Shown: positions 1 through 9,380 of the stretch, piece by piece
Layout of the letters: every line of letters starts with the position of its first letter
Position numbering within the stretch: position 1 is the stretch's first letter
Assembly: GCF_021491375.1 (NCBI RefSeq)
Contig: NZ_JAKEVY010000006.1
Coordinates: 90,775 to 154,774, forward strand
Length of the DNA: 64,000 bases
Source: Flavihumibacter fluminis
Lineage (GTDB): Bacteria; Bacteroidota; Bacteroidia; Chitinophagales; Chitinophagaceae
Reading direction: 5' to 3'
Position numbers and translations under genes: made by a program
The notes under the pieces: generated by a model
What the model was told of the DNA's origin: nothing
Databases searched by the model: none
The model's input: the letters and a program-made list of their open reading frames with translations, nothing else

Positions 1-43
1 CATTTCATATTAGTGGTGCTGAATTTTGTTCAGTAAAATAGGC

Positions 44-2014
44 TTATTTCATGGGAATTCTCCACACCGTTAGTGTTCTGGCGGGAAGATTGGCTTTCCA
101 TGCCTTCTTAGGAAGAGGAAGACTGCTTACCTGCGGAGCCACCTGCCGTGGCGCGCTGATCGAGTTGGCAGCCTGCAGTGAATCTGCCTGCAACTGCATC
201 GCCTGGATAGTTCCCTTCCCGGGCTTTTTTCCTTTCAATTGCAGGGGCAGTTCTACAGCAGCATCACCTGCATTGACCATTTTGAGTACCAGTTCCTTTT
301 TTGCATCATCCCATACAGCTGAAACATAGAGACTGTCCTGACCGGCCAGCGGCTTACCAGCCTGCAATGCCTTCACCACATGCGTTCCCCTGTTGGTTGA
401 AAAAAGTTGCTGTACATAGTAACTGGGCGTTCCATAGGAATTGAGATTGTCCACCCAGATCAGATCAGGTGTCCATTGCCAGCCTTCCAGATGCGCAAAG
501 AGTGGCGCGTAGGAAGCCATTCTCACAATATCCGAATTGCGTTCAAGTCCGGTCATGAAAGCTGCTTCTGAAAGTGCAGCCAGCCAGTTGTTGCGCACCA
601 GGCCATTGGAGATGCCTTCCACATGGGAAGCGTATTCGCCGGCAAAGATTTTGGGGCCCTTGCGATCGTAGTTATCATATCGGTTTGCATTGCCCAGGAA
701 CCACTCCGGTTTACGGTAATAATGTTCATCAATCAGATCCGCTTTCATGGCTCGTAATTCCTTATCCAGGTAGTCAAACAAGGGGCCATTGGAAAAAGGT
801 CCGGCACTACTGATCAGCTGGATATCCGGGTAACGCGCTTTGAGTGCTTTGGTGAATACCTGCAATCGCTCCACGTATTGTGGTCCCCAGTTTTCATTTC
901 CCACGCCCAGGTATTTTAAGTTGAAGGGGGCAGGGTGACCCATATCCGCGCGCAGTTTCCCCCATTTCGTGGAAACATCGCCGTTAGCGAATTCAATCAG
1001 GTCAAGTGCGTCCTGCACATATTCATCCAGTTGATCCAACGGTACCAGTTCCCCGGTATTAAACTGGCAGGCCATACCGCAGTTCAGAATAGGAAGAGGC
1101 TCTGAGCCCAGGTCTTCCGCCAATTGGAAATATTCAAAGAAACCGAGACCAAAGGATTGAAAATAATCAGGAGCCGAACGATGCGCGAATTCCGTATTCC
1201 AGCGGTTGATGATCACCTGGCGCTCTTCGAGGGGGCCTACTGTTTTTTTCCACTGGTAGCGGGTACTCAATTCATGACCTTCTACAATACAGCCACCGGG
1301 GAAGCGGACAAATCCAGGTTTCAGATCTGCCAACTTTTGCACCATATCTGCCCGGAGTCCGCCTTTACGACCTTTCCAGGTATCGGATGGAAAAAGGGAG
1401 ATCATATCGAGATCAAGTTGTCCATCCCCTTCCATCCAGCAGCGAAATTTTCCTTTGGGTACAGTGGCGGAGGAGAGCAGGCTGGCTTCAACTTTTTGCC
1501 ATTCATCCGAAGCAGTCAGTTGAAGCTTGGTAGTACCAACAACCTGTTCCTGTTCATTCAGCAGTTCCAGTTGCAGGGTGATTGGTTTCCCTTCGAGGCG
1601 GTACCAGGTGGAGAAATCGTACCGCAGGTTTTGCTTCAGTCCCATGCCGCGGAAGCCTTCATTTTCCAGGCCGATAGCACCGGCCCCGGCATTTTTTACT
1701 TCCACTCTCAGGAACCTTGGATTACGTTCTGCCTGCAGGCCCCGATTGATAATCCGGAAACCTCCTTCCTGTTTCAGGGTACCGATGGTTTTCCAACCCA
1801 TCAGGGGTTTGTAAAATTCAAAGGACCTGTTTTTGATGAGTTCGGCATAGATGCCACCATCTGCTCCCAGGTTGATATCTTCAAAGAAAACACCCCACAT
1901 GGTTGGTGCAATCTCATCTTTCAGGTTGGTCAAATCAATCTGCAGGGGTTGTTGTTCCTGCGCAACCAGCGTAGAACCGGTGAGCACAAGGCCCGTCAGC
2001 AAGGATTTCCACAT
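44..2014 (-). CDS. Secreted GH51 alpha-L-arabinofuranosidase
   Basis: Predicted to remove terminal alpha-L-arabinofuranosyl residues from arabinan or arabinoxylan fragments in the periplasm. The 656-residue product has a signal peptide (about 1-19, ending VAQ). An inserted CBM4-like beta region occupies about residues 65-210, and a TIM barrel follows. The GH51 acid/base lies in GVGNENWG (Glu374) and the nucleophile in AGEYASH (Glu460), both computed from the DNA. An alpha-L-arabinofuranosidase C-terminal beta domain closes the protein. The reading frame also opens at TTG 2023, but ATG 2014 gives the clean signal peptide. It lies 9 bp behind another GH51 gene, so the two are probably co-transcribed. 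ATG triplets on the same strand at positions 8 and 3 may begin a further gene of this operon outside the window. The family call is firm; the substrate is inferred. Confidence 0.9.
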   Translation of the reverse strand: MWKSLLTGLVLTGSTLVAQEQQPLQIDLTNLKDEIAPTMWGVFFEDINLGADGGIYAELIKNRSFEFYKPLMGWKTIGTLKQEGGFRIINRGLQAERNPRFLRVEVKNAGAGAIGLENEGFRGMGLKQNLRYDFSTWYRLEGKPITLQLELLNEQEQVVGTTKLQLTASDEWQKVEASLLSSATVPKGKFRCWMEGDGQLDLDMISLFPSDTWKGRKGGLRADMVQKLADLKPGFVRFPGGCIVEGHELSTRYQWKKTVGPLEERQVIINRWNTEFAHRSAPDYFQSFGLGFFEYFQLAEDLGSEPLPILNCGMACQFNTGELVPLDQLDEYVQDALDLIEFANGDVSTKWGKLRADMGHPAPFNLKYLGVGNENWGPQYVERLQVFTKALKARYPDIQLISSAGPFSNGPLFDYLDKELRAMKADLIDEHYYRKPEWFLGNANRYDNYDRKGPKIFAGEYASHVEGISNGLVRNNWLAALSEAAFMTGLERNSDIVRMASYAPLFAHLEGWQWTPDLIWVDNLNSYGTPSYYVQQLFSTNRGTHVVKALQAGKPLAGQDSLYVSAVWDDAKKELVLKMVNAGDAAVELPLQLKGKKPGKGTIQAMQLQADSLQAANSISAPRQVAPQVSSLPLPKKAWKANLPARTLTVWRIPMK

Positions 2015-2023
2015 AGCGGTCAA

Positions 2024-3586
2024 TTATTGAAGTTCAAGTACAATCACGGAAGCCGCGGGTAATTGAAGACTCAGTTGTTTATCTTTTAGTTTGGCATCAT
2101 TGAATGCCCGGGGTTTTACCTTCTCTGGTTGTTCGAAACTGTTATGATCCTTCAGACTTGCTGATTGCAGGATTCGTCCGCTTACAGATTTCATAGCCTT
2201 ACCGAGATCCAGTTGTACCGTATGAATTTTGGAAGGATCCATATTCACCAGGGAGATATGTGTTTTGCCGGCTTTGTCTACAGATGCTGATATGGATACC
2301 GCAGGCAGACTGTCCTTCCCCCGAATGAACAAGGGAGCTTTGAAATCCACCGGTATCAGTTTTGCATCCTGGTGAACATTGTACATTTCCATTACATGGT
2401 AGGTAGGTGTCAGTAGCAATTTTTCTTTGTCTGTCAGGATCACTGCCTGTAATACGTTGATGGTCTGGGCCAGGTTAGCCATCCTTACCCGGTCCGCATG
2501 ATTATTGAAAATATTAAGCGTGATACCGGCCACCATGGCATCGCGCATGGTATTTTGCTGTTGCAGGAAACCGGGATTGGTACCAGGAAGCGGATCATAC
2601 CAGGCTCCCCACTCATCAACAACCAGCGCTACCTTTTTCTTCGGATCGTATTTATCCATGATTTTGCTATGCTCCCGTACCAGCTCTTCCATCTGCCAGG
2701 TTACCCGCATATTGGCAGCATATTCTTCTTCATTGAATTCGAGGGAAGAACCTTTTTTGTTCCAGTCGACCACTGCATAATGATGCAAGGCTACTCCTTC
2801 GAGCAGGTTCAGGGGAATATTTTTCATCAGGACTTCCGTCCATTTGTAATCACCGGAACTTGCTCCTGAAGCGATCCGGAAAATTTTGGAACTATTGCCC
2901 CAATCCGACATGAACGTTGCATACTTGCGGTATTCATTGGCATAGTACTCCGGAGTCATGTGACCACCGCAACCCCAGGCCTCATTGCCCACGCCCCAGT
3001 AGCGCACATTCCAGGGTTTGTCCCTGCCATTTTCTCTGCGCCATTTACTCATGGGGCTCACACCATTAAAGTTTACATACTGCACCCAGTCGGCCAGTTC
3101 CTGCACTGTTCCGCTTCCAATATTTCCTGCCAGGTAAGGTTCTGCTCCGATGCGCTCACAGAGATTCAGAAAATCATGCGTACCGAAACTGTTGTCTTCG
3201 GTTACTCCCCCCCACCATTGGTTCACAATCGTGGGACGTTTTTCTTTGGGTCCTACCCCATCTTTCCAATGATAGGTATCGGCAAAGCAGCCACCGGGCC
3301 AGCGCAGGTTGGGGATTTTTAATTTTTTCAGTGCTTCGATCACATCATTGCGAACCCCTTCCGTATGGGGAACCAGGGTAGATTTTTCACCCACATAAAA
3401 ACCACCGTAAATACAGGTGCCAAGATGCTCCGCGAAATGACCATAGATATGTTTATCAATAACCGGAGCTTCAGGCGAGGGTTGCAAACGAACATTGATG
3501 GTTTGCGCCTGGAGGGTTGTCATCCCCATAGATAAAAGAAAAACAGGCAGCAGCTGACGGCTGAAAGCAGTTGATAAAAAAGACAT
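2024..3586 (-). CDS. GH51 alpha-L-arabinofuranosidase (second paralogue)
   Basis: A 520-residue GH51 enzyme closer to the classic AbfA type than its neighbour, without the inserted CBM region. The TIM barrel carries the acid/base in YWGVGNEAWG (Glu202) and the nucleophile in VVDEWGAWYD (Glu325). A C-terminal beta sandwich follows. An N-terminal signal peptide (about 1-28, ending LQAQ) places it in the periplasm, whereas many AbfA enzymes are cytosolic. A TTG opens the frame at 3592, but ATG 3586 is preferred. The gene precedes the other GH51 gene in the same transcript. Two differently built GH51 enzymes side by side suggest division of labour on side-chain linkages, such as alpha-1,2/1,3 branches versus alpha-1,5 backbone; that division is inference. 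Confidence 0.92.
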   Translation of the reverse strand: MSFLSTAFSRQLLPVFLLSMGMTTLQAQTINVRLQPSPEAPVIDKHIYGHFAEHLGTCIYGGFYVGEKSTLVPHTEGVRNDVIEALKKLKIPNLRWPGGCFADTYHWKDGVGPKEKRPTIVNQWWGGVTEDNSFGTHDFLNLCERIGAEPYLAGNIGSGTVQELADWVQYVNFNGVSPMSKWRRENGRDKPWNVRYWGVGNEAWGCGGHMTPEYYANEYRKYATFMSDWGNSSKIFRIASGASSGDYKWTEVLMKNIPLNLLEGVALHHYAVVDWNKKGSSLEFNEEEYAANMRVTWQMEELVREHSKIMDKYDPKKKVALVVDEWGAWYDPLPGTNPGFLQQQNTMRDAMVAGITLNIFNNHADRVRMANLAQTINVLQAVILTDKEKLLLTPTYHVMEMYNVHQDAKLIPVDFKAPLFIRGKDSLPAVSISASVDKAGKTHISLVNMDPSKIHTVQLDLGKAMKSVSGRILQSASLKDHNSFEQPEKVKPRAFNDAKLKDKQLSLQLPAASVIVLELQ

Positions 3587-3674
3587 AGGCAAACAATTCT
3601 GGTATTAAATGTACAATATACACTTTTAAAAATATCCGACAAAGATTTTTGTGGCCTCCCTGTATCTTTACGGC

Positions 3675-5093
3675 ATGATGGCTCCCATGCGATTGTCAGA
3701 ACTGAATGAACTCATCCGGCTCACGCTTCAGGAAAGTTTTGCCTGGCAGCGATTCTGGGTAGTGGCAGAGATAACCAACCATACCTATTATGGTCACAAG
3801 GGCTTTCATTACTTCGATTTGGTGGAAACAGAAGAGCCGGTAGCACCTACTACCCGGATGCCGAGGAAATCAAAAACCGCTAATTCACTGACCGCCAAAA
3901 TTGCAGGCGTTGCCTGGCGGGAAGGGGCTATTCGTATCCGGGCATTTGAACAGGAAACCGGGCAGGTTTTCGGCAATGAGTTACAGGTATTGATTGAGGT
4001 GTCGGTGGATTATCATCCTGTCTATGGATTGAAACTGACGCTGCTCGACATTGATAGCCGGTTTACCCTGGGACAACTCGAACAAAAAAAGCAGGCAACC
4101 ATTCAGCGATTGCTGTTGGAATGTCCGGATTTTGTTTGGGAGCAGGAGGGACTGCTGCAATCAGCCAACAAAGAACTTTATCTGCCGCCCGTGATACAGC
4201 GGATTGCTGTAGTGAGTTCCAAAAACGCGGCCGGTTATGAAGACTTCCTGCACAGCCTGGATACTAATTCCTTTGGCTACAAATTTGAGATCCATCCCTT
4301 CTATGCGACGGTTCAGGGTGAGCAGCATGCCCTGGAACTGGCTGCCACTATTAGTGCCATTGAAACAAGGGCACTTGAACTGGAACAGGATTTTGATGCG
4401 GTGATATTGATTCGAGGCGGGGGCGCGGCTACGGACTTACTGATCTTTGACCAGTTTGAAGTGGCGGAAGCGATAGCAGCCTGCCCTTTTCCGGTTTTTA
4501 CAGGAATCGGGCATCAGAAAAATGAGACCATTGCGGATCTCCTGGCTCATACCGCATTCAAAACACCCACCAAAGTGGCTGAATTTATTATAGAGCGGAA
4601 CCGCGGATTTGAAACAGGCCTGTTTACAACGCTGCACCAGGTGCAGCTATTAAGCAGGCAACTGTTAGCAGAACATTTTTCGTTTCTGGACCGGGTCCGG
4701 TTCTCCCTAAGTTACCGGACCCAGGAGCTACTCAACCAGGAAAAACAACAGATCCGGGAAATGAATGCACTGGTTCGAAGGCAACCACTGCGACTGCTCA
4801 GTAATCAGCAGCTGCTTTTGCAGGAAGTGAAAACCAGTCTGCAGGTAAACACGACAGGGTATATCCGGACCCGGGAAAAAGACCTTGCCCATCTGTTGCG
4901 CCTTTTCCGGATGTCCTCGCCTGAAAAATTACTGGCCCGGGGATTTGCCCTGGTGGTCAAAGATGGTAAGGTGCAGGCCAATGCCACAGACATTCATCCG
5001 GAAGACAAGATTCAAATCTTAATTGCCGGCACTCAACTGGATGCTGCCGTGAAACATAAAAAAGAATATGATGGAGACCCCTTTAACCTATGA
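3675..5093 (+). CDS. xseA: Exodeoxyribonuclease VII large subunit
   Basis: Catalytic subunit of exonuclease VII, which degrades single-stranded DNA from both ends in the cytosol and takes part in repair. The order is an N-terminal OB-fold (starting LSELNELIRLTL), then the catalytic core with VILIRGGGAATDLLIFD and GIGHQKNETIADLLAH followed by TPTKVAEF, then a coiled-coil region and a short beta tail (ARGFALVV). At 472 residues it is near the usual family length. The frame opens at GTG 3651, but ATG 3675 (or ATG 3687, MRLSEL) fits family N-termini better. The 3' end overlaps xseB by 26 bp, the usual coupled arrangement of the two subunits. The upstream gap to the divergent GH51 gene is short. 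Confidence 0.95.
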   Translation: MMAPMRLSELNELIRLTLQESFAWQRFWVVAEITNHTYYGHKGFHYFDLVETEEPVAPTTRMPRKSKTANSLTAKIAGVAWREGAIRIRAFEQETGQVFGNELQVLIEVSVDYHPVYGLKLTLLDIDSRFTLGQLEQKKQATIQRLLLECPDFVWEQEGLLQSANKELYLPPVIQRIAVVSSKNAAGYEDFLHSLDTNSFGYKFEIHPFYATVQGEQHALELAATISAIETRALELEQDFDAVILIRGGGAATDLLIFDQFEVAEAIAACPFPVFTGIGHQKNETIADLLAHTAFKTPTKVAEFIIERNRGFETGLFTTLHQVQLLSRQLLAEHFSFLDRVRFSLSYRTQELLNQEKQQIREMNALVRRQPLRLLSNQQLLLQEVKTSLQVNTTGYIRTREKDLAHLLRLFRMSSPEKLLARGFALVVKDGKVQANATDIHPEDKIQILIAGTQLDAAVKHKKEYDGDPFNL

Positions 5094-5265
5094 ATCCGCC
5101 TATGCGGAGCTGCAGGAAATTGTGACTGCGCTGGAAAATGAAACTATTTCAGTGGATGAGCTGGCACTCAAAGTCAAAAGAGCCACACAGCTGGTAGCCT
5201 TCTGCCAGGAAAAACTCAAATCCACCGAAACCGAGCTGGACAAGATCATCAAAACTCCGGAGTAA
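5068..5265 (+). CDS. xseB: Exodeoxyribonuclease VII small subunit
   Basis: A 65-residue helical small subunit that binds the coiled coil of XseA. The family signature is present: TYESAYAELQEIV followed by LENETISVDELALKVKRA and a C-terminal helix with FCQEKLKSTE. The start is ATG 5068; ATG 5071 follows at once and cannot be excluded. The 26 bp overlap with xseA implies translational coupling. The gene ends 2 bp before the stop of the convergent rhaM gene. Confidence 0.95.
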   Translation: MMETPLTYESAYAELQEIVTALENETISVDELALKVKRATQLVAFCQEKLKSTETELDKIIKTPE

Positions 5266-5267
5266 GC

Positions 5268-5603
5268 TTAGCTGTTCAGCGCGAAGATCTGCTCCATGGG
5301 AACCCATTTCTGGTTGGGAGCTGCCCAGGGCAGGCGCTGCTGGAAGGTATCCATCAGCTGTTCCCATTCCACTACTTTCGGATTGGTTGCATCAGCTGCA
5401 GCTTTGGCTGCACCATCAAAGGTCGCACTCACTTCCATGATCATAAAAAGCCGGTTTCCGGTACGGTATATCTGCATATCCAGGATGCCCGCCTCCCGTA
5501 TGGAAGCCAGGATTTCGGGCCATACAGCACGGTGGTAGGCTTCATATTGTGCAATCAGTTCAGGATCTTCCTTTAAATCAAGTGCCAAACAATATCGTTG
5601 CAT
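5268..5603 (-). CDS. rhaM: L-rhamnose mutarotase
   Basis: A 111-residue protein of the RhaM/DUF718 family (dimeric alpha/beta ferredoxin-like fold) that interconverts the anomers of L-rhamnose in the cytosol. Visible family features are the N-terminal LALDLKEDPELIAQYEAYH, the motif VWPEI, the stretch MQIYRTGNRLFMIME, and a Trp-rich C-terminus (LPWAAPNQKWVPMEQIF). The length is typical. No other rhamnose catabolic gene lies next to it; the GH78-like gene at 14.8-17.3 kb is the nearest rhamnose-related neighbour. It is transcribed alone and convergent with xseB. Confidence 0.93.
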   Translation of the reverse strand: MQRYCLALDLKEDPELIAQYEAYHRAVWPEILASIREAGILDMQIYRTGNRLFMIMEVSATFDGAAKAAADATNPKVVEWEQLMDTFQQRLPWAAPNQKWVPMEQIFALNS

Positions 5604-5736
5604 AACTACATGAATATTTGCACCAATTTAGCCATCCCTGCAGGAATTCCACTGCCTGAATTTTATCCGTTTTTCCCCTTCAGCAGGAGTTGGTAACTTC
5701 CGGCTGAACAACCAAACACTTATCAATCTATCCATC

Positions 5737-7320
5737 ATGTTTAGCCGAAAACAAATCCTGATCGCCTTTATTTTGTCACTATCCCTGGGCAAATTCAGCC
5801 CTTTAGCCGCGCAGGACTATGATATTCTATTGCTGAATGGGCGAATCATCAATGGAGCCGGAAATGCCTGGTTTTATGGCGATCTGGGTATCAAAGCCGG
5901 AAAGATCGCGGCCATCGGTCAGCTAAAAAACAAAACTGCCACTAAAACAATAGATGTGGAGAACCGGGTGATTGCCCCCGGGTTTATTGATGTACACGGA
6001 CATATTGAAGGCAGTATATTTCGCCGCCCAACCGCGGATAATTTTATTTACGACGGCGTTACCACCATCATAACAGGCAATTGCGGTTCTGCCTCAGATG
6101 ATCTCGCGGATTTTTTCAGGAAACTGGACAGTGCGCGGGTATCCATCAATGTGGCCTCCCTGGCCGGGCATAATACCATTCGCCGGCAGGCGGTGGGACT
6201 GGAAAACCTTCCTATAACAGAGATGCACCAGCGAAAAATGGACAGCCTGATGGCAAAAGCCATGCAGGATGGAGCAGTAGGACTTTCAACCGGATTAATC
6301 TACCTGCCGGGCATGTATGCGCAGACCAGTGAAGTGGTGAGCCTGGCAAAAGTAGCAGCAACCTATGGAGGTGTGTATGCTTCCCATATCCGGAGTGAAG
6401 GAGGCAAAGTGGCGGAAGCCATTGATGAAGCAATTGAAATTGGGCGCCAGGCAAAACTTCCGGTGCAGATATCCCATTTTAAAGTAGCGGGCCGCGCCAA
6501 CTGGGGTCGATCCACCGAAACACTGGGTTATATCAAAAAAGCCAGGGAAGAAGGATATGATGTTACCATTGATCAATATCCCTATACCGCCAGCAGTACC
6601 AACCTGAATACACAATTACCGGACTGGGCGCAATCGGGCGGATTGGATTCCATCCGGAAGCGCTTATCCGACCCTGTTATAAAAGCCAGGATTGAAAAGG
6701 AAATGCAGGCAAATCTGAAGAGAAACAACTACCCGAATTATTCCTATGCAGTGGTTGCGCGTCACGAGGCAGACAGCAGTTATAATGGCAAATCCATCAC
6801 GGAGATCAATCAGCTCAAGGGCAGAAAAAATAAAGTAAAAGAAGAAATCAAAACCGTACTGGAGCTGATCCATGCAGGTGGTGCCCAGATGGTATATCAC
6901 AGTATGAATGAAAACGATCTGCGTTATTTCATGGCCTATCCTCACAATATGATTGGCGCAGATGCAGGCGTTTCGGATGGTACCGGTATGCCCCACCCCC
7001 GCGGCTATGGAAGCAATGCACGTGTACTGGGGAAATATGTGCGGGAAGAAAAAATCATCACACTGGAAGAAGCCATCCGTCGCATGACCTCTCTCGCAGC
7101 CCAGAAATTCAACCTTCCCTCACGTGGATTGTTACTGGAAGGAAAGGCGGCTGATATTGTTGTGTTTGATCCGGCTACTGTTACAGACAAAGCCAGCTTT
7201 ACCCATCCGCATCAGTTTTCTGAAGGGTTTCAATGGATCCTGGTGAACGGTGAACTGGTCCTGGAAAATGGTAAACACACAGGAGCGAAAACTGGTCGCG
7301 TGTTGAGAAAAGGGGACTAA
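5737..7320 (+). CDS. Secreted D-aminoacylase-type amidohydrolase
   Basis: A 527-residue amidohydrolase of the N-acyl-D-amino-acid deacylase group. A signal peptide (about 1-26, ending LAAQ) sends it to the periplasm. The metal-site signature is DVHGHIEG (His87, His89), TGNCG (Cys116), later histidines in YASHIRSEG and VQISHFKV, and an Asp in GADAGVSDG. The C-terminal beta domain carries the usual G-K-A-A-D-I-V-V-F-D strand. It probably hydrolyses N-acylated D-amino acids or cyclic/peptide relatives; substrates of such annotated enzymes are often wrong, so the specificity is open. The HGH triplet replaces the usual HTH. It is followed after 2 bp by the AlkB-like gene, so they form an operon. 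Confidence 0.85.
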   Translation: MFSRKQILIAFILSLSLGKFSPLAAQDYDILLLNGRIINGAGNAWFYGDLGIKAGKIAAIGQLKNKTATKTIDVENRVIAPGFIDVHGHIEGSIFRRPTADNFIYDGVTTIITGNCGSASDDLADFFRKLDSARVSINVASLAGHNTIRRQAVGLENLPITEMHQRKMDSLMAKAMQDGAVGLSTGLIYLPGMYAQTSEVVSLAKVAATYGGVYASHIRSEGGKVAEAIDEAIEIGRQAKLPVQISHFKVAGRANWGRSTETLGYIKKAREEGYDVTIDQYPYTASSTNLNTQLPDWAQSGGLDSIRKRLSDPVIKARIEKEMQANLKRNNYPNYSYAVVARHEADSSYNGKSITEINQLKGRKNKVKEEIKTVLELIHAGGAQMVYHSMNENDLRYFMAYPHNMIGADAGVSDGTGMPHPRGYGSNARVLGKYVREEKIITLEEAIRRMTSLAAQKFNLPSRGLLLEGKAADIVVFDPATVTDKASFTHPHQFSEGFQWILVNGELVLENGKHTGAKTGRVLRKGD

Positions 7321-7322
7321 CC

Positions 7323-7904
7323 ATGCAAAATTTATTGCCCAAAGACGGTGAAGTATATTATTACCCGGACTTCTTCACGAAAGAAGAAAGTGACCGGTTG
7401 TTTCAGGAACTCAAAACAAGGGTCAACTGGAAACAGGAACCGATCAAAATCTTTGGCAGGGAAGTGATGCAGCCCCGCTTAACTGCCTGGTATGGGGATG
7501 ATGATAAACCTTATTCTTACTCAGGAATTACGATGCATCCGGAACCCTGGACTCCTGCGCTGGACCTGATAAAAAAACGAATAGAGGAATTATCCGGGAT
7601 AAGGTTCACAAGCGCGCTGTTGAATTATTACCGCAACCAGCAGGACAGTATGGGCTGGCACCGCGATAATGAAAAAGAACTGGGATCCAATCCAATCATT
7701 GGTTCAGTGTCCTTTGGCGAAGCCAGGGAATTTCAGTTCCGGCATTACTACGATAAAACACTCAAACAGGCCCTGTTGCTCACACATGGCTCCTTCCTGC
7801 TCATGAAAGGAAGTACCCAGCATTACTGGGAGCATGCACTGCCAAAAAGAAGCAGGGTATTGGGAGGCAGGATCAATCTTACGTTCCGCAAAATTTACAC
7901 CTGA
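7323..7904 (+). CDS. AlkB-like 2-oxoglutarate/Fe(II) dioxygenase
   Basis: A 193-residue AlkB-family protein, predicted to demethylate alkylated bases in DNA or RNA by oxidation. The iron ligands are seen in MGWHRDNE (His113, Asp115) and HYWEHALPK (His171). The 2-oxoglutarate-binding arginine lies in GGRINLTFRK (Arg183 or Arg189). The segment SALLNYYRNQQDSMGWH is typical of the ALKBH2/3-like bacterial group, and the length fits. It starts 2 bp after the amidohydrolase stop, so the two share a transcript although no functional link is evident. A cytosolic protein with no signal peptide. Confidence 0.92.
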   Translation: MQNLLPKDGEVYYYPDFFTKEESDRLFQELKTRVNWKQEPIKIFGREVMQPRLTAWYGDDDKPYSYSGITMHPEPWTPALDLIKKRIEELSGIRFTSALLNYYRNQQDSMGWHRDNEKELGSNPIIGSVSFGEAREFQFRHYYDKTLKQALLLTHGSFLLMKGSTQHYWEHALPKRSRVLGGRINLTFRKIYT

Positions 7905-7952
7905 CCTACCAAAACCCTGTTTCAGAAATGGTTTAATGGTGAATGGATCCGA

Positions 7953-9260
7953 TTACAGCTTTATAAATTCAACCCGCCGGTTGCTGGCCTTTGCCTCTGC
8001 CGAATTGCGGTTATCGATAGGCTGACTGCTGCCCTTTCCATCGGTACTCAGGCGGCTGGCATCAATTCCGAATTCAGTAACCAGGATATTTTTCACCGAC
8101 TCCGCTCTTTGTTTGGAAAGGGTGAGATTTCCGGCAGCGCTACCATCACTATCTGTATGACCAACAATAGCCACTTTTACAGCCGCATTTTCTTTCAGTA
8201 CCTGGGCGATTTCTTTAATCACGCCATAACTGGAAGGTTTAACGATTGCCTTATTCACATCAAACAGGATGGCGTTGGTAACAAATTTGCCCTCTGTAAT
8301 CAGCTTGGAGCGGGTATCCGGCATTCCTTCGGCTACGCGAAGCTGTGAGATGGCATAACTAAGACCTTCTGTACCATACAGATTGGAATGAAAGAGCAAG
8401 CGATACTGCTGGGCAGGATCAAAAGCCCTGGGCAGATCAATCAGCTTTGTTTCATTCATATAAACGCGAAGCCTTGTTTTTTGACGCCATACAGAAACGC
8501 GGGCTTTACGGTTGCTCTCTGAAGTCCAGCCCGGATTTTTAGCAATATTATTATTGATGATCTCATTACCCTCCGCATCCCGAACTGTAAAATTTACACT
8601 TCCTTCGGATGACGCATTAAAGGAAACCCAGACTGCAGAAGGCTCTTCCGGCGTAAGCAAACTCTTGGTATCCCTGACAAATCCAAAAGAGAAAACTTCA
8701 TTTGTGGGGGTAAAATCACCTAATGCTAACAGCTCAAATTCAATAGTGCTGTTCTCCGGAATTTTATTCAGGAATTCAGGATAATAATAACCCGCCTGTG
8801 TCAGGTTCATCCAATGCTGATCTGATCCGTTTACAGTGATGACTTCGCCGGAAGCATTGGTATTCCAGCGGGCAGGGAAATCACCAATTGCATCCTGGGA
8901 GAAATCCTCGACTGCAACAATTTTTTCGCCGGGAACAAAATCAAACTTACTGTATCGTTTGAACTCAGATCCGGTTCCTGAGGTAGTGGTCTTCACTGGT
9001 TTTTGGGTAGTATCAGCGCCAGTGGTTTCTTCCTCTTCTTCTACGTCCTCTGATGTTTTTTCTGATTTTTTCTTTTTCTTGAACAGACCATTTATACCCT
9101 CCTCTATTTTGTCAAGGCCTTTGTCAATACCCTCTTCAGTGCGCTGATCTGCGCGTTGGGTGGTTTTGCGCTTAACTTTTTCTTTCGGATCAATGGTTTG
9201 AGCCCCGCTGTAAAAGTAAAACAACAGGAAAGACAGGAATACCAGCACAATAGATTTCAT
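7953..9260 (-). CDS. OmpA-family envelope protein
   Basis: A 435-residue exported protein. A signal peptide (about 1-20, ending SGAQ) is followed by a charged low-complexity stretch (about 25-90) rich in Lys and then Glu. A jelly-roll-like beta domain of about 200 residues comes next. The C-terminal OmpA/MotB peptidoglycan-binding domain (about 325-435) has ILFDVNKAIVKPSS, GHTDSDGSAAGN and ASNRRVEF. It probably ties the outer membrane or a surface complex to the cell wall. The middle domain I do not recognise with certainty. The gene is divergent from the ECF sigma gene, and the region between them holds a long inverted repeat (9309-9353). Confidence 0.85.
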   Translation of the reverse strand: MKSIVLVFLSFLLFYFYSGAQTIDPKEKVKRKTTQRADQRTEEGIDKGLDKIEEGINGLFKKKKKSEKTSEDVEEEEETTGADTTQKPVKTTTSGTGSEFKRYSKFDFVPGEKIVAVEDFSQDAIGDFPARWNTNASGEVITVNGSDQHWMNLTQAGYYYPEFLNKIPENSTIEFELLALGDFTPTNEVFSFGFVRDTKSLLTPEEPSAVWVSFNASSEGSVNFTVRDAEGNEIINNNIAKNPGWTSESNRKARVSVWRQKTRLRVYMNETKLIDLPRAFDPAQQYRLLFHSNLYGTEGLSYAISQLRVAEGMPDTRSKLITEGKFVTNAILFDVNKAIVKPSSYGVIKEIAQVLKENAAVKVAIVGHTDSDGSAAGNLTLSKQRAESVKNILVTEFGIDASRLSTDGKGSSQPIDNRNSAEAKASNRRVEFIKL

Positions 9261-9308
9261 ATTTACAATGGTTTTGTTAGTAGCATCCTTATTAGTAGTG
9301 AAAATGAA

Positions 9309-9353
9309 AAAAGGTAAACATGCCTGGAGAAATTTTTTTTATGTTTACTTTTT
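9309..9353. promoter_or_regulatory. Inverted repeat between divergent OmpA and sigma genes
   Basis: The arms GTAAACAT (9314-9321) and ATGTTTAC (9341-9348) are perfect reverse complements. A G-T pair and four A-T pairs extend them to about 13 bp, with a 19-nt spacer that ends in eight T. It could be an operator for a dimeric regulator or a hairpin in one of the two leaders. Its position between the OmpA-family gene and the sigma gene favours a regulatory role, but that is inference. Confidence 0.5.
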
Positions 9354-9380
9354 CGGGATTTCAACACTAAAGAGCAGGAC

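Noticed and set aside
1124..2062. A 312-residue open frame on the plus strand opposite the first GH51 gene
   Set aside because: It runs antisense to a clear enzyme, has no domain or signal, and is explained by the codon bias of the real gene.
3663..3670. TATCTTTA as promoter -7 element for xseA
   Set aside because: It is 4 bases before the chosen ATG, has no TTG at a suitable distance and differs from the consensus at the last base.
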